Notes: generated from the letters alone by a model not told the origin. DNA of 64,000 nucleotides from Lichenicoccus sp964246745 (GCA_964246745.1 CAXTRK010000005.1:99258-163257), one strand, 5' to 3'. Numbered from the stretch's first letter, positions 1 to 10,211 are shown. Made by a program: numbers and translations.

Positions 1-1
1 C

Positions 2-412
2 AGCGTCGGACCGCAGCCGACGCTCGACCTGCCGATCTTTAACCACAACCAGGGCCAGATCGCGATCGAGCGGGCGAGCCGCGCGGCATTGCGCGACCAG
101 TATCAGGCCCGGCTCTCCGCCGCGGACGCGGAGGTGCGCGCCGGCGTGGCCGCGACCGCGCTCGAAGCCCGCCAGCTCGAACTCGACCGACGGCAGGTGA
201 GCCGGACCGCCGGCGCGGCACGTGCCGCCGCCCGCGCCTGGCGCGCCGGCAACCTCGACGAACTCGTCTATGTTGATCTTGTCTCCTCCAACATCGCGAA
301 ACAGCGGCAGATCCTGGACCTGCAACAGGCGCTGCTCGACCAGCAGGTGGCGATCGACACCCTGATCGGCGCCGGCCTGCCGCCGCTCGCGCCACCAAAG
401 GCCCGCCTGTGA
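2..412 (+). CDS. TolC-family outer-membrane efflux protein, C-terminal part only
   Basis: Partial gene entering from the left edge; the open frame runs through base 2. The visible 136 residues begin with a segment containing LPIFNHNQGQIAIERA, the TolC-family signature near the second structural repeat. Long Ala/Arg/Glu-rich alpha-helical stretches typical of the periplasmic tunnel follow. The protein would form the outer-membrane exit duct of a tripartite pump. Its stop overlaps the GTG start of the next gene, an RND adaptor, and the pump gene follows, so the three genes form one operon and probably one efflux machine. Substrate cannot be read from this fragment. The N-terminal signal and first repeat lie outside the window. 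Confidence 0.85.
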   Translation, partial: SVGPQPTLDLPIFNHNQGQIAIERASRAALRDQYQARLSAADAEVRAGVAATALEARQLELDRRQVSRTAGAARAAARAWRAGNLDELVYVDLVSSNIAKQRQILDLQQALLDQQVAIDTLIGAGLPPLAPPKARL

Positions 413-1416
413 AGACCGCAGCCATCCTCGCCTTCCTGCTCGCCCTCCCGGCCGCCGCGGCAGCCGCCCCGAGTGTCGAAGTCACCACCACGATGCCGCT
501 GCGGGGAACGCGGCCCGAGCGGATCGTCGCCTACGGCACCGTCCGTCCCGCCATCGATGCGGCGTCCTCGATCAGCGAGCCGGTCGAGGGACAGGTCGCC
601 GCCATCGCCGTCACCCCGGGCGAGCGCGTCCACGCCGGACAGGACCTGTTCACCTTCCGCCCATCGGCCGCGACGATCAGCCGCTATAATCAGGCGGTCA
701 CCGCACTGAACACCGCCGAGGCCGCCCGCACCCATACAGCACAGCTCCTCGCCGGCCATCTCGCCACCCGTGACCAGCTCATCGCCGCCGGGCAGTCCGT
801 CGCCGACGCCCGCAGCACGCTGGAAACGCTCAAGCGCGGGGGGGCGGCCGGGCCACGCCAGATCACCGCTCCGGTGGACGGCATCGTCGACACCATTCCG
901 GTCAGCCAGGGCGGGCGCCTGCCGCCAGGCACGACGCTGCTGAGCCTGACCGCCAGTGACGGCCTGGTGGCGACCGTGGGGATCGATCCCGGCGAACGCG
1001 CGCGCGTCGACACCGGCGATCTCGCGACCCTGTCGGATCTCGCTGGCGGAGCGACGCTGTCAGGCCATGTGATCCGCGTCGACGGCAGGCTTGATCTCGG
1101 CACGCGCATGGTCGATGTCGATCTCTCCGTCCCAGCGGACGCGGTGCTCGCCGGCGAGGCGCTCAAGGCCGTCATCACCGTCCGGGTTGTGCATGGCTGG
1201 CTGGTCCCGCACGAGGCCGTGCTCACCGACAGCAATAGCTCCAGCCTCTATCAGGTGTCGGACGGCAAGGCGGTGCAGGTTCCGGTCAAGATCCTGCTGG
1301 TCGACGGCGACGTCGATGTCGTCTCCGGCCGGCTCGATCCGCATCGGCCGGTGGTTGCGGCCGGAGCCTACCAGCTCAACAGCGGCATGGCTGTGCGTCC
1401 CGGCAAGCCGTCGTGA
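409..1416 (+). CDS. RND efflux periplasmic adaptor (membrane fusion protein)
   Basis: 335 residues with an N-terminal signal peptide (about residues 1-20, ending in an AAAAAAP stretch). A biotinyl-lipoyl-like half-motif follows (around residues 50-85, EPVEGQVAAIAVTPGERV), then a short helical hairpin, the second lipoyl half (APVDGIVDTIPVSQGG) and a beta-barrel domain. Such adaptors link the inner-membrane RND pump to the TolC duct. The GTG start overlaps the TolC stop by four bases, and the stop overlaps the GTG of the pump gene, so translation is probably coupled across all three. The hairpin is short, as in heavy-metal and other non-AcrA adaptors, but the substrate is not identifiable. The family call is firm; the substrate is unknown. 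Confidence 0.88.
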   Translation: MKTAAILAFLLALPAAAAAAPSVEVTTTMPLRGTRPERIVAYGTVRPAIDAASSISEPVEGQVAAIAVTPGERVHAGQDLFTFRPSAATISRYNQAVTALNTAEAARTHTAQLLAGHLATRDQLIAAGQSVADARSTLETLKRGGAAGPRQITAPVDGIVDTIPVSQGGRLPPGTTLLSLTASDGLVATVGIDPGERARVDTGDLATLSDLAGGATLSGHVIRVDGRLDLGTRMVDVDLSVPADAVLAGEALKAVITVRVVHGWLVPHEAVLTDSNSSSLYQVSDGKAVQVPVKILLVDGDVDVVSGRLDPHRPVVAAGAYQLNSGMAVRPGKPS

Positions 1417-4400
1417 GCTTCACCGGCTTTGTCGCGCGGCATGTCCGCACCCTGCTGCTGCTCGCGGCGGCGCTGGCCGCGGCGGGGGTGCTCGCCGCCC
1501 TGTCGATGCCGATCGGCCTGTTTCCGCAGACCACCTTTCCCAGGATCATTGTCGATCTGCAGGCCGGCAGCCGTCCCGCCGACCAGGCGGCGCTGCTGAT
1601 CACCCGCCCGGTCGAACTCGCCGTGCGCTCGGTCCCTGGCGTGCGCGAGGTGCGCTCGGACACCACCCGCGGCGCCGCCCAGCTCTCGATCGACTTCGAC
1701 TGGGGCACCGACATGATCTCGGCCACGCTCGAGGTTGACGCCGCCATCGCCCAGGCGCTGCCCGACCTGCCGCCCGGCACCGTCTATGACGTGCTGCGCA
1801 TGGCGCCGACCGTCTATCCGATCCTCTCCTACGCCCTGCTCTCGCACCGGCTGGGGCCGGTGGCCCTGCGCGACCTCGCCCTGTACCAGATCACGCCGCT
1901 GCTTGCCGGCGTCCCCGGCCTCGCCCATACCGATGTGCAGGGCGGCCGCACCGAGGAAGTCGAAATCCTCGCCGACCCGCACCGCCTTGCCGCCTACGGC
2001 ATCGGCTTTGCCGACCTCGCCGCGGCGATCGCCGCCGGCAACCAGCTCAAATCCGTCGGCCGGCTTCAGGACAATCACCGTCTCTATTTGGTGGTCGCCA
2101 ACCATAGTCCCACGACCGCGGCGCAAGTCGGCGGCCTCGTGCTGCGCGCAACCCCTACCGGCATCGTCCGCGTGCGCGACGTGGCGACCGTCGAGGACGG
2201 GGTCGAGCCGGTCTGGACACGCATCGTCGAGGACGGCAGGCCGGCGGTGCTGTTCAACATCTACGAACAGCCGAACGGCAATATGGTGCAGATCGCCGCC
2301 GCCGTACGCGGGAAGCTCGCCGGGTTCAAGCTTCCGCAAGATGTCAAGTTGGTAAAGTGGTATGACCAGAGCACGCTGGTGCTGCAATCTGCCGGCAGCG
2401 TGCGCGACGCCGTCATCATCGGCCTTGTGCTCTCTGCCGCGGTGATCTTTCTGTTCCTGCGCAGCCTGCGCGTGATGCTGGTAGCGCTGCTGGTGGTGCC
2501 GGCGACGATCGCCGTGACCGTGCTGGTGCTGCGCCTGCTGGGCATGAGCTTCAACATCATGACCCTGGGCGGCATCGCCGCCTCGGTGGGGCTGCTCATC
2601 GACGACGTGATCACCATGATCGAGCATCTGGCGCGACGCGCCGGCGCCGCGCCAGCGGCCGGCCGCATTGTCGGCAGCGACGCCGTGCTGCCGGCGGGAC
2701 GCGAGTTCATGCAGCCGCAGACCGGCTCGTCGCTGGCGACAATCATCGTCTTCGTGCCGCTCAGCCTGCTCTCCGGCGTCACCGGCGCGTTCTCCAAGGC
2801 GCTGTCGATCACCATGGCTTGCGCCCTGATCGTCTCCTATCTGATGGTCACCTTCGTGGTGCCGGCGCTGGTGCGCGGGTTCGTCGACTTCGGGCGCTGG
2901 CACGATCCCGCCGCCGCCGGCGACAGTTGGCTCGAACGCCGCCACGGCGCCCTGCTGTGCCGTCTGATCCGCCGGCCGTGGCTTCTGGCCATCCCCCTCT
3001 TACCCCTCGCCGCCCTCGGCGTCGTCGCCTATGGCCGCGTGCCGACCGGCTTTCTGCCGAACGTGGACCAGGGCGGCTTCACCATGGACTACTTCACGCC
3101 ACCCGGAACCTCACTGACCGAGACCAGCCGCGAGATGAGCGAGGTGGATGCCTGGCTCAATGCCAACAAGCAGGTTGCCACCTTTTCGCGCCGCCTGGGT
3201 CTCGGTCTCGGCAACGATCTCGGCGAGAGCTATCACGGCGACTATTTCGTGCTGATGAAGCCGGGCCACACCGTCTCCACCCAGGCGATGCTGGCGCTGA
3301 CGCTGGACTGGGTGCACGACAACGTGCCCGGCGTCGACGTCGAGGCGAGCCAGCTCATGGAAGACCGCATCGGCGACCTCACCTCGGTTCCCGAGCCGAT
3401 CGAGATCAAGCTTTACGGCGCGGACGAAGCCTCGATCATCCCGCAGGCGCAAAAGGTCGCGGACGCGATCACCAAGGTGCGCGGCGTCGTCGAGGTGAAA
3501 AGCGGCGTGCGTTATGCCGGCGACAGCCTCACGCTCGACATCGATCCGGTCCGCGCCAGCGTCGAGGGATTGACGCCCGCCGAAATCACCAACGCCGCGA
3601 GCGATGCGCTGACCGGCGCCGTCGCCACGCCATTGCTGCGCACCGTCAAGACCGTGGCGGTGCGCGTCCGACTGCCCGGCGCGTTGCGGCTTCGGCGCCA
3701 GGCGCTTGCGGAACTGCCGATCCGCGCGCCGGACGGGCACGTCGTGCCGCTTGATCGCGTCGCCAGCATCCATGTCGCGACCGGCCAGCCGCAGGTCTCG
3801 CGCGACAACCTGCAACCGATGATCGCGGTCACCGGCCGCATCGAGAATCGCGGCGTCAGCGCCACGGTGGCCGACATCAGGCGCGTGCTGGACACGTCCG
3901 GCATGCTGTCGCCCGGCATGCGCTACGAGCTCGGCGGTCTCTACAAGCAGCAGCAGATCGCCTTCGCCGGTCTCGCCCGCGTCTTCGTCGCGGCGCTGAT
4001 CGTCGAATTCATCCTGCTGCTGTTCCTCTACGAGCGCTTCATGCTGCCCACGATCATCATCGCCTGCTCGCTGTTCTCAACCGTCGGCGTGTTCGCGGGC
4101 CTGTGGCTGTCCGGCATCGCGCTCAACATCACGGCGCTGATGGGCATGACGATGATCATCGGCATCGGCACCGAGCTCGCCATCTTCTATGTCAGCGAAT
4201 ACACCGAACTTGAACGCCACATGCCGCCGCGTGAGGCGCTGCGCGAGGCCAGCCGCAACCGGCTGCGCCCGATCACCATGACCACGGTGAGCGCGATCCT
4301 GACCTTGTTGCCGCTGGCGCTTGCCATCGGCGCCGGCTCGGGCATCCAGCAGCCGCTCGCGATCGCCATCATCTCGGGCCTGCTGCTGCAATTCCCGCTG

Positions 4401-4466
4401 GTGCTTCTGGTCATGCCAGTGCTGATCGGGCTGACGCTTCCCAAAGCCAGGCCAGCCTTGCCTTGA
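1413..4466 (+). CDS. RND efflux pump, inner-membrane permease
   Basis: 1017 residues, normal length for an AcrB/CzcA-type RND permease. The first transmembrane helix is at about residues 12-32, followed by a large periplasmic domain, a central membrane block around residues 330-490, a second periplasmic domain and a C-terminal membrane block. The proton-relay acid pair is present in TM4 (GLLIDDVITMIEH). The GTG start overlaps the adaptor stop (GTGA). The protein pumps substrates by proton antiport through the adaptor and TolC duct encoded just upstream. An FPQTTFPRI stretch after the first helix resembles the P-x-x-x-x-P region found across RND pumps and does not separate drug from metal pumps. 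It converges on a second RND operon, 11 bases away. Confidence 0.92.
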   Translation: MSFTGFVARHVRTLLLLAAALAAAGVLAALSMPIGLFPQTTFPRIIVDLQAGSRPADQAALLITRPVELAVRSVPGVREVRSDTTRGAAQLSIDFDWGTDMISATLEVDAAIAQALPDLPPGTVYDVLRMAPTVYPILSYALLSHRLGPVALRDLALYQITPLLAGVPGLAHTDVQGGRTEEVEILADPHRLAAYGIGFADLAAAIAAGNQLKSVGRLQDNHRLYLVVANHSPTTAAQVGGLVLRATPTGIVRVRDVATVEDGVEPVWTRIVEDGRPAVLFNIYEQPNGNMVQIAAAVRGKLAGFKLPQDVKLVKWYDQSTLVLQSAGSVRDAVIIGLVLSAAVIFLFLRSLRVMLVALLVVPATIAVTVLVLRLLGMSFNIMTLGGIAASVGLLIDDVITMIEHLARRAGAAPAAGRIVGSDAVLPAGREFMQPQTGSSLATIIVFVPLSLLSGVTGAFSKALSITMACALIVSYLMVTFVVPALVRGFVDFGRWHDPAAAGDSWLERRHGALLCRLIRRPWLLAIPLLPLAALGVVAYGRVPTGFLPNVDQGGFTMDYFTPPGTSLTETSREMSEVDAWLNANKQVATFSRRLGLGLGNDLGESYHGDYFVLMKPGHTVSTQAMLALTLDWVHDNVPGVDVEASQLMEDRIGDLTSVPEPIEIKLYGADEASIIPQAQKVADAITKVRGVVEVKSGVRYAGDSLTLDIDPVRASVEGLTPAEITNAASDALTGAVATPLLRTVKTVAVRVRLPGALRLRRQALAELPIRAPDGHVVPLDRVASIHVATGQPQVSRDNLQPMIAVTGRIENRGVSATVADIRRVLDTSGMLSPGMRYELGGLYKQQQIAFAGLARVFVAALIVEFILLLFLYERFMLPTIIIACSLFSTVGVFAGLWLSGIALNITALMGMTMIIGIGTELAIFYVSEYTELERHMPPREALREASRNRLRPITMTTVSAILTLLPLALAIGAGSGIQQPLAIAIISGLLLQFPLVLLVMPVLIGLTLPKARPALP

Positions 4467-4477
4467 GCAGCCATCCG

Positions 4478-7400
4478 TTACGCGGCTCGCTGCGGCATGG
4501 GAGGCGGGTGCAGCGCGAACTCAGGCTGTTGGGCATGCGTGGCCGCCAGCAGCATATACACGGCGGGCAGCACGAACAGGGTGAACAGGGTGCCGATCGC
4601 CAGGCCCGAGGCGATCACCAGGCCCATCGCGTAGCGCGAGGCCGCACCCGCGCCGGTCGCGAACACCAGCGGCGCCACGCCGAGGACCATCGCCGCCGTG
4701 GTCATCAGGATCGGCCGCAGCCGGAGCGCCGCGGCCCGCTCGATCGCCTCCAGCTTGGACAGGCCCAGCTTCTGCTGCTCGTTGGCGACCTCTACGATCA
4801 GGATGCCGTGCTTGCTGATCAGGCCCATCAGCGTCACCAGACCGACTTCGGTGAACAGGTTGATGCTCGCACCCCCTACCCCGAGCCAGACAAACAGCAT
4901 CGCGCCGGCAAGCGACATCGGCACCGAGACCAGGATGATCAGCGGATCGCGGAAGCTCTCGAACAGGGCGGCGAGAGCAAGATAGGTGATGATGACGGCA
5001 AGCGCGAAGGTGTCCATGAAGCCGCCGCTCTCCTGCACGTACTGGCGCAAGGGTCCTACCGTGTCGGTGCCGTAGCCGGATGGCAGCGTCTCGCGCGCGA
5101 GCGTTTCCAGAAAGCCGTAGGCGTCCGCTTGCGTGACGCCCGGGGCGGGCACCGCGCTGATCGTGGTGGCGCCCAACTGCTGGAAGTGCGCGATCGACTC
5201 AGGCACCACGGATTGCTGGATCGTCGCCACCGACGCCAGCGGCACCGACACGCCGCCGATGGTGGTGATCGGGTAGTCCAGCACCTGCGAGGCATTCAGC
5301 CGGGCGCCGCGGATGGCGAGCGGCTCGACCTTGTAGGAGCGCTGATCGTTCGAGAAGAAGCCGACATAGTTGCCGCCGAGCATCGTGTTCAAGGCGCCGC
5401 CGACATCAGCCAAGGTCAAACCCAGGGTGGAAAGCTTGTCGCGGTCGATGACGATGGTCGATTGCGGCTGATCGATCTTGAGGTCCTTGTCGGCATAGAC
5501 GAACTTGCCGCTGGCGCGCACGCGGGCCAGGAACTCGTCCGACACCGCATTGAGATCCCGGGCGTTGCTGCCGCCCTCGATGACGAAGCCGATCGGCAGG
5601 CCCCAACCGCCTCCCGGCAGATAGGGCAGCGTATAGACCGCGAGCTGCATGCCGGCGACCTTGGACAAGGCGGACTGGATTTCGTCGGCGACGGCGAAAA
5701 CGCTGCGGTGGCGGTCCTGCCAGGGTTTCAGCACAAGGCCGCCCTGCACGTTCCCGGTCGATAGCACGTCCCAGTAGCCCTTCGCCTCGGCAGGCGCGGT
5801 CAGGGTGGCAATGATCTGCGGATCGTAGAGCCGCAACTGGTCGAGCGTGGCATCCGGCGCACCCTGGCCGCTATAGACCAGGAAACCCTGATCCTCCTGG
5901 GGTGACAACTCGGCCTTGGAGCCGCGATAGAGAAACCAGATCGAGACCAGCACCGCGAGCCCGAACGCCAGCACCAGCGGACGGCCGCGCAACGCCAGAC
6001 GCAGCAAGCCGGCATAGACGCGCTGCACGCGGGCAAGCGCCGCCTCGGCGGCGTATTCAAGCTTCTCGGAAGCGGTATGCCGGCCTTGGCCGCCGCGCGC
6101 CTTCAGCAGACGCGAGCACATCATCGGCGACAGCGTCAGCGCCAGTAGCGCCGAGACGACGACCGAGCCGGCCAGCGTGAAGGCGAATTCGGTGAACAGC
6201 GCGCCGGTCAGCCCTCCCTGCAAGCCGACCGGCACGTAGGCGCAGACCAGCACGACGGTCATCGCCAGAATCGGCAGCGCCAGTTCGCGCGCCGCAAGGG
6301 CGGCGCTCGCCACCGGCCTCATGCCCGCGGCGACATGGCGGCCCACATTCTCGACAACGATGATGGCGTCGTCCACCACAAGGCCGGTCGCCAGCACCAT
6401 CGCCAGCAAGGTCAGCAGGTTGATGGAGAAGCCGAGCACCGCCATCACCGCGAAGGTGCCGATCAGGGAGAGCGGGATCGTCACCAGCGGGATCAGCACC
6501 GAGCGCGGCGAACCGAGGAAGACGAACACCACGAGCGAGACGATCAGCAACGCCTCGCCCAAGGTCCAGGCCACCTCGTTGATCGAGGTGCGGATGAAAT
6601 CGCCGGCGTCGCTGAGCACCTTGATATGCATGCCCGACGGCAACTGCGCGCGGATCTCCGCGAGCTTGCCCTTCAGCGCCGCGGAGACGACCAGCGCGTT
6701 CGCCTGCGGCGTCGGATGGATATCCATATAGACGCCGTCATGGCCGTCGCTGATCACCTGGAAATTATCCGGATCCGAGCCGAAAGCGACCTGCGCCACG
6801 TCGCCGAGGCGGATGATCCGATTATTCTGCTGGCGCACCACCAGGTCGCGGAACTGCGCCACCGTATGCAGGCCGGAATTGATGTCGAGATTGACGAAGG
6901 TCATGGCGCCAAGCGTCTGACCGGCGCCGGAGACGAAGTTGTTGGCGGCCAGGGCATTCTGCACGTCCGCAGCGGTGAGCCCGTAGGCGGCGAGCCGCTC
7001 TGGTTCAAGCCAGGCGCGCATCACCACATTCGGGCTGCCCTGCACCTCCACCTTCTGCACGCCGGCGACCGCTTGCAGGCGCGGCGCGATCAGGCGCAGC
7101 GTGTAGTCGGCCACCTGAGCGGGGGTCATGGCGTCGCCATAGACGGTTAGATCGAGCACGTCGCGCACCTCGGCCGACATGGTGATCGACGAGGCCTGCG
7201 CCCCCTGCGGCAGTTGCGAGGTCACCGAGGTGACATAGGACTGGATCTCGGCCAGCGCCCGCGCCGGATCGTAGTTCAGCTTGAGATGCACCTGGATATC
7301 GCTCGAACTGGTCGAGCTGGTCGAGGTCATGTAGTCGATGCCCTGCGCCTGGGCGACGGCGCCTTCGAGCGGCGTGGTGATGAAACCCGCGATCGTGGCC

Positions 7401-7567
7401 GGATCGGCGCCGTAATAGGCGGTCTGGATCTCGATATAGCCGCTCACCGTCAACGGGAATTGCGCCACCGGCAGCGCCCGCTCCGCGCGTATCCCGAAGA
7501 CCAGCACCAGCACCGAAACCACGCAGGACAGCACCGGACGTCGGATGAACAGGTCGGTCAGACGCAT
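4478..7567 (-). CDS. RND multidrug efflux pump, inner-membrane permease (HAE1 type)
   Basis: 1029 residues from the chosen ATG (MRLTDLFIRRPVLS). This start matches the family N-terminus and has AAGGAAG about ten bases upstream. An in-frame ATG 45 bases earlier would overlap the adaptor gene and is less likely. RND hallmarks include the proton-relay pair in GLVVDDAIIVVENVGRH and the C-terminal repeat of the membrane block ending near a Pro/His-rich tail. It is the pump of a tripartite system whose adaptor lies 13 bases upstream and whose outer-membrane lipoprotein lies upstream of that. Drug or solvent export is inferred from the HAE1 family. It is distinct in sequence from the neighbouring RND pump, so this is not a recent duplication. 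Confidence 0.93.
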   Translation of the reverse strand: MRLTDLFIRRPVLSCVVSVLVLVFGIRAERALPVAQFPLTVSGYIEIQTAYYGADPATIAGFITTPLEGAVAQAQGIDYMTSTSSTSSSDIQVHLKLNYDPARALAEIQSYVTSVTSQLPQGAQASSITMSAEVRDVLDLTVYGDAMTPAQVADYTLRLIAPRLQAVAGVQKVEVQGSPNVVMRAWLEPERLAAYGLTAADVQNALAANNFVSGAGQTLGAMTFVNLDINSGLHTVAQFRDLVVRQQNNRIIRLGDVAQVAFGSDPDNFQVISDGHDGVYMDIHPTPQANALVVSAALKGKLAEIRAQLPSGMHIKVLSDAGDFIRTSINEVAWTLGEALLIVSLVVFVFLGSPRSVLIPLVTIPLSLIGTFAVMAVLGFSINLLTLLAMVLATGLVVDDAIIVVENVGRHVAAGMRPVASAALAARELALPILAMTVVLVCAYVPVGLQGGLTGALFTEFAFTLAGSVVVSALLALTLSPMMCSRLLKARGGQGRHTASEKLEYAAEAALARVQRVYAGLLRLALRGRPLVLAFGLAVLVSIWFLYRGSKAELSPQEDQGFLVYSGQGAPDATLDQLRLYDPQIIATLTAPAEAKGYWDVLSTGNVQGGLVLKPWQDRHRSVFAVADEIQSALSKVAGMQLAVYTLPYLPGGGWGLPIGFVIEGGSNARDLNAVSDEFLARVRASGKFVYADKDLKIDQPQSTIVIDRDKLSTLGLTLADVGGALNTMLGGNYVGFFSNDQRSYKVEPLAIRGARLNASQVLDYPITTIGGVSVPLASVATIQQSVVPESIAHFQQLGATTISAVPAPGVTQADAYGFLETLARETLPSGYGTDTVGPLRQYVQESGGFMDTFALAVIITYLALAALFESFRDPLIILVSVPMSLAGAMLFVWLGVGGASINLFTEVGLVTLMGLISKHGILIVEVANEQQKLGLSKLEAIERAAALRLRPILMTTAAMVLGVAPLVFATGAGAASRYAMGLVIASGLAIGTLFTLFVLPAVYMLLAATHAQQPEFALHPPPMPQRAA

Positions 7568-7580
7568 CGCTCTGGCTTCC

Positions 7581-8708
7581 TTACTCTTCCGGCACAACCG
7601 GAGACGCGGCATCGGACGGCTGCACGCTGTTGTTGACCGTGACCGGGGCGCCGCCGCGCAGCTTGAGCTGGCCGGCTGTCACCACCTGCTCGCCCGCGGC
7701 GATGCCGGAGAGCACCGCGACCTGATCGCCGCGTGTCGGCCCGGCGGTCACGATGCGGGACTGTGCAATCAGCCGGCCGTCGGCACGGCGTTGCAGCACA
7801 TAGATGAAGTCGCCGTACGGATTGTAGCTGATCGCGGTCTTTGGCAGCGTGACCAGGGCAGCCGGTGAGCCCACCGCGATCGCCACGACGGCGAACATGC
7901 CGGGCACCAGCGCGTGATCGTGGTTGGCAAGTTCGGCGCGCACCATGACCATGCGGCTCGCGGCATTGACGCGGCTGTTGATCGAGCTGAGACGCGCCAT
8001 GAAGGTGCGGCCCGGCCACGCATCGACATGCACCGATACGGTCTGTCCCACGGCGATCCGGCTCAACGCCTGCTGCTGGATGTTGAAGTCGACATAGATC
8101 GGATCGAGCGCCTGCAAGGTGACGATCGCGGTGCCGGCGGTGAGATACTGGCCGAGATCGACCAGTCGGATGCCGAGCCTTCCGGCGAACGGGGCACGCA
8201 CCACCTTCTCCGCCATGACCGCTCGCTGGGCCGCCACCTGCGCCTCGTCGGCGGCGAGCGCGCTCTGGTCGGCATCGAGGGTAGCGCGGCTGACCGCTTC
8301 CGCCTGGAACTGCTTGCGGTCACGGGCGAGATTGGCGGCGGCAAGAGAGGCGAGCGCCTGGAGCTGCGCCAGTCTCGCGTCGTCGTCGTTGGGCCGCAGC
8401 CGCAGCAGCACGGCGCCGGCCGCGACATCGGCGCCGGAGGTGAAGCTGATCTGCCCGACGATGCCGCTCACCTCGGCGGAGAGGTCGGCTCCCTGCACCG
8501 CGGTGACCGAACCGGTGGCGGCGAGCCTGGTCTGCCACGCCTCGGTCCGCGCGATCATCGACGAAACGGTGACCGGCGGCGGCCCCAGTGGCGCGCCCGG
8601 CGGCGCATCCGCCTTGGCGACAGGGCCGCGCTCGCGCAGGATCAGCAGCCCGGCGCCTGCCAGCAGAAGCATGCAAGCCAGCGTCGGGATCAAGAACTTC
8701 GCTGTCAT
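7581..8708 (-). CDS. RND efflux periplasmic adaptor (AcrA/MdtA type)
   Basis: 375 residues. The N-terminus (MTAKFLIPTLACMLLLAGAGLL) is a single membrane anchor or uncleaved signal. Lipoyl halves flank an alpha-hairpin rich in Ala/Gln/Arg (about residues 105-165), with VRAPFAGRLGIRLVDLGQYL as the second lipoyl half, followed by beta-barrel and membrane-proximal domains. It bridges the adjacent pump to the NodT-type outer-membrane protein. The stop (TAA) is 13 bases from the pump ATG, and the outer-membrane gene ends 27 bases upstream, giving the order outer-membrane factor, adaptor, pump on the minus strand. Confidence 0.9.
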   Translation of the reverse strand: MTAKFLIPTLACMLLLAGAGLLILRERGPVAKADAPPGAPLGPPPVTVSSMIARTEAWQTRLAATGSVTAVQGADLSAEVSGIVGQISFTSGADVAAGAVLLRLRPNDDDARLAQLQALASLAAANLARDRKQFQAEAVSRATLDADQSALAADEAQVAAQRAVMAEKVVRAPFAGRLGIRLVDLGQYLTAGTAIVTLQALDPIYVDFNIQQQALSRIAVGQTVSVHVDAWPGRTFMARLSSINSRVNAASRMVMVRAELANHDHALVPGMFAVVAIAVGSPAALVTLPKTAISYNPYGDFIYVLQRRADGRLIAQSRIVTAGPTRGDQVAVLSGIAAGEQVVTAGQLKLRGGAPVTVNNSVQPSDAASPVVPEE

Positions 8709-8735
8709 GATCGAAAGACTTCCGTATGCGTCGGA

Positions 8736-10211
8736 TCAGGGAAACGGCGAGCTGAGCAGCGCAGGCGCGGGCGGCGGCAGGTCGTGGCGGTGCCACCAGC
8801 CGCCGCCGAGCGCCTGGAACAAGGCGACGGTGTCGGTATAGCGCGCGGCCCGCGCACGCAGCAGGGAGAGGATCGCGTTCTGCGTGCTCTGTTGCGCAGT
8901 CAGCACAGACAAATAGGAGACGCCGCCGAGCTTGTATTGCAGGCTGGCGAGCGACAGGCTGCGCTCGGCGGCCCGCTGCTCGTCGCGGCTGGCGGCGAGT
9001 GCCGCCTGGTCGTTTTGCAGCGCCACCAGCACGTCGGCGACGTTCTGGAAGGCGGCCACCACGGTGTTGCGCCAGAGCTCGGCGGCGTTGTCCACGGCGG
9101 CGCGCTGCGCGCGTTGCGCGTGCAGCAACTGACCGGCATCGAAGATCGGCTGCACCGCCTGGTTGACCAGCGACCATAAGCCGTTACCCGGGGAGAACAA
9201 CTGGTGGGTGTCGGCGGCGTCGGAGCCGACGCTGGCGGTCAGCGTGACATTGGGCAGGCGGTTGGCGATGGCCACGCCAAGGCCCGCGGTCTGCTGGTGC
9301 AACACGGCCTCGGCGGCGCGTATGTCCGGACGCTGATCGAGCAGTGCTGCGGGCACGCTGACCGGCAGCGTTGCCGGCAGCGTGATGTCGTCCAGGCTGA
9401 ACGAGGGGATTGCCACCTCGGAAGGCGCGGCACCCAGGTAGGCGGCGAGCTGATCGCGTGTCTGCGCAAGCGCCGTCTCCAATGGCACCAGCACGGTGCG
9501 CGCTGTGGCGACCTGCGCCTCCTGGGTCGCGACATCGGTGCCGGTGGCGCCGCCAAGCTCGAACTGACGCCGGACTGTGGTGAGCTGACGCCGCTCGAAG
9601 CCGATCAGCTCGCGCTGCACCGTGATCTGGTCGGAGAGCGAGGCTGCCTGGATCGCGCTCAGCGCCACGTCGGCGGTGAGCGCCAGATCGGTGGCCTCCA
9701 GCTCGAACCGCTCATAGTCGGCCCTGGCGGACGCTTCCTCGACCGCGCGTCGCAACCCGCCCCAGATGTCGAACGTGTAGGAGAGGCTGAGCTGGGCGCC
9801 GTAATAGGTCTGGGTGTAGTCCGAGCCGGGCACGCCGCTGAGCACGCCCGGGGTTTCGCCACGGCTGCGCAGCACGCTCCCGGAGACAAAGGGTAACAGC
9901 GTGCCCTCCTGCTCCTGCCGCAGCTCACGCGCCTGACGCAGCGTGGCCTGGGCCGCCGCGACCGTCGGGTTGCGCCGCAACGCCGCCCGCACCAGAGCGG
10001 TGATAGCGGGCGAGCCGAACGCCTCCCACCACTGGCCGGGAATGTCGCCTCCCGGAGCAAGGCTTTGCCCGGTGCGGGCGCCGAGATGGATCGGCGTCCC
10101 GGTGTAGCGACGCAAGGGCGCCGTCGGGCGGTGGAAGTCCGGACCGACCGCGCATCCCGACAAGGAGAGCAGGAGCGCGAGCCAAGTCCATCGTACGGGC
10201 GGCACAGTCAT
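8736..10211 (-). CDS. NodT-family outer-membrane efflux lipoprotein
   Basis: 491 residues from the ATG giving MTVPPVRWTWLALLLSLSGC. The LSGC lipobox followed by AVGPDFHRP is the classic N-terminus of NodT/OprM-type lipoproteins, which fixes the start; an upstream in-frame ATG would bury the signal peptide. Two outer-membrane-efflux repeats follow, each with long helical stretches and the GLGVAIANRLPN region. It is the outer-membrane duct for the adaptor and pump encoded downstream, and it is first in that three-gene operon. The promoter should lie in the 126 bases before the methyltransferase gene, but I see no clear consensus there. Confidence 0.9.
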   Translation of the reverse strand: MTVPPVRWTWLALLLSLSGCAVGPDFHRPTAPLRRYTGTPIHLGARTGQSLAPGGDIPGQWWEAFGSPAITALVRAALRRNPTVAAAQATLRQARELRQEQEGTLLPFVSGSVLRSRGETPGVLSGVPGSDYTQTYYGAQLSLSYTFDIWGGLRRAVEEASARADYERFELEATDLALTADVALSAIQAASLSDQITVQRELIGFERRQLTTVRRQFELGGATGTDVATQEAQVATARTVLVPLETALAQTRDQLAAYLGAAPSEVAIPSFSLDDITLPATLPVSVPAALLDQRPDIRAAEAVLHQQTAGLGVAIANRLPNVTLTASVGSDAADTHQLFSPGNGLWSLVNQAVQPIFDAGQLLHAQRAQRAAVDNAAELWRNTVVAAFQNVADVLVALQNDQAALAASRDEQRAAERSLSLASLQYKLGGVSYLSVLTAQQSTQNAILSLLRARAARYTDTVALFQALGGGWWHRHDLPPPAPALLSSPFP

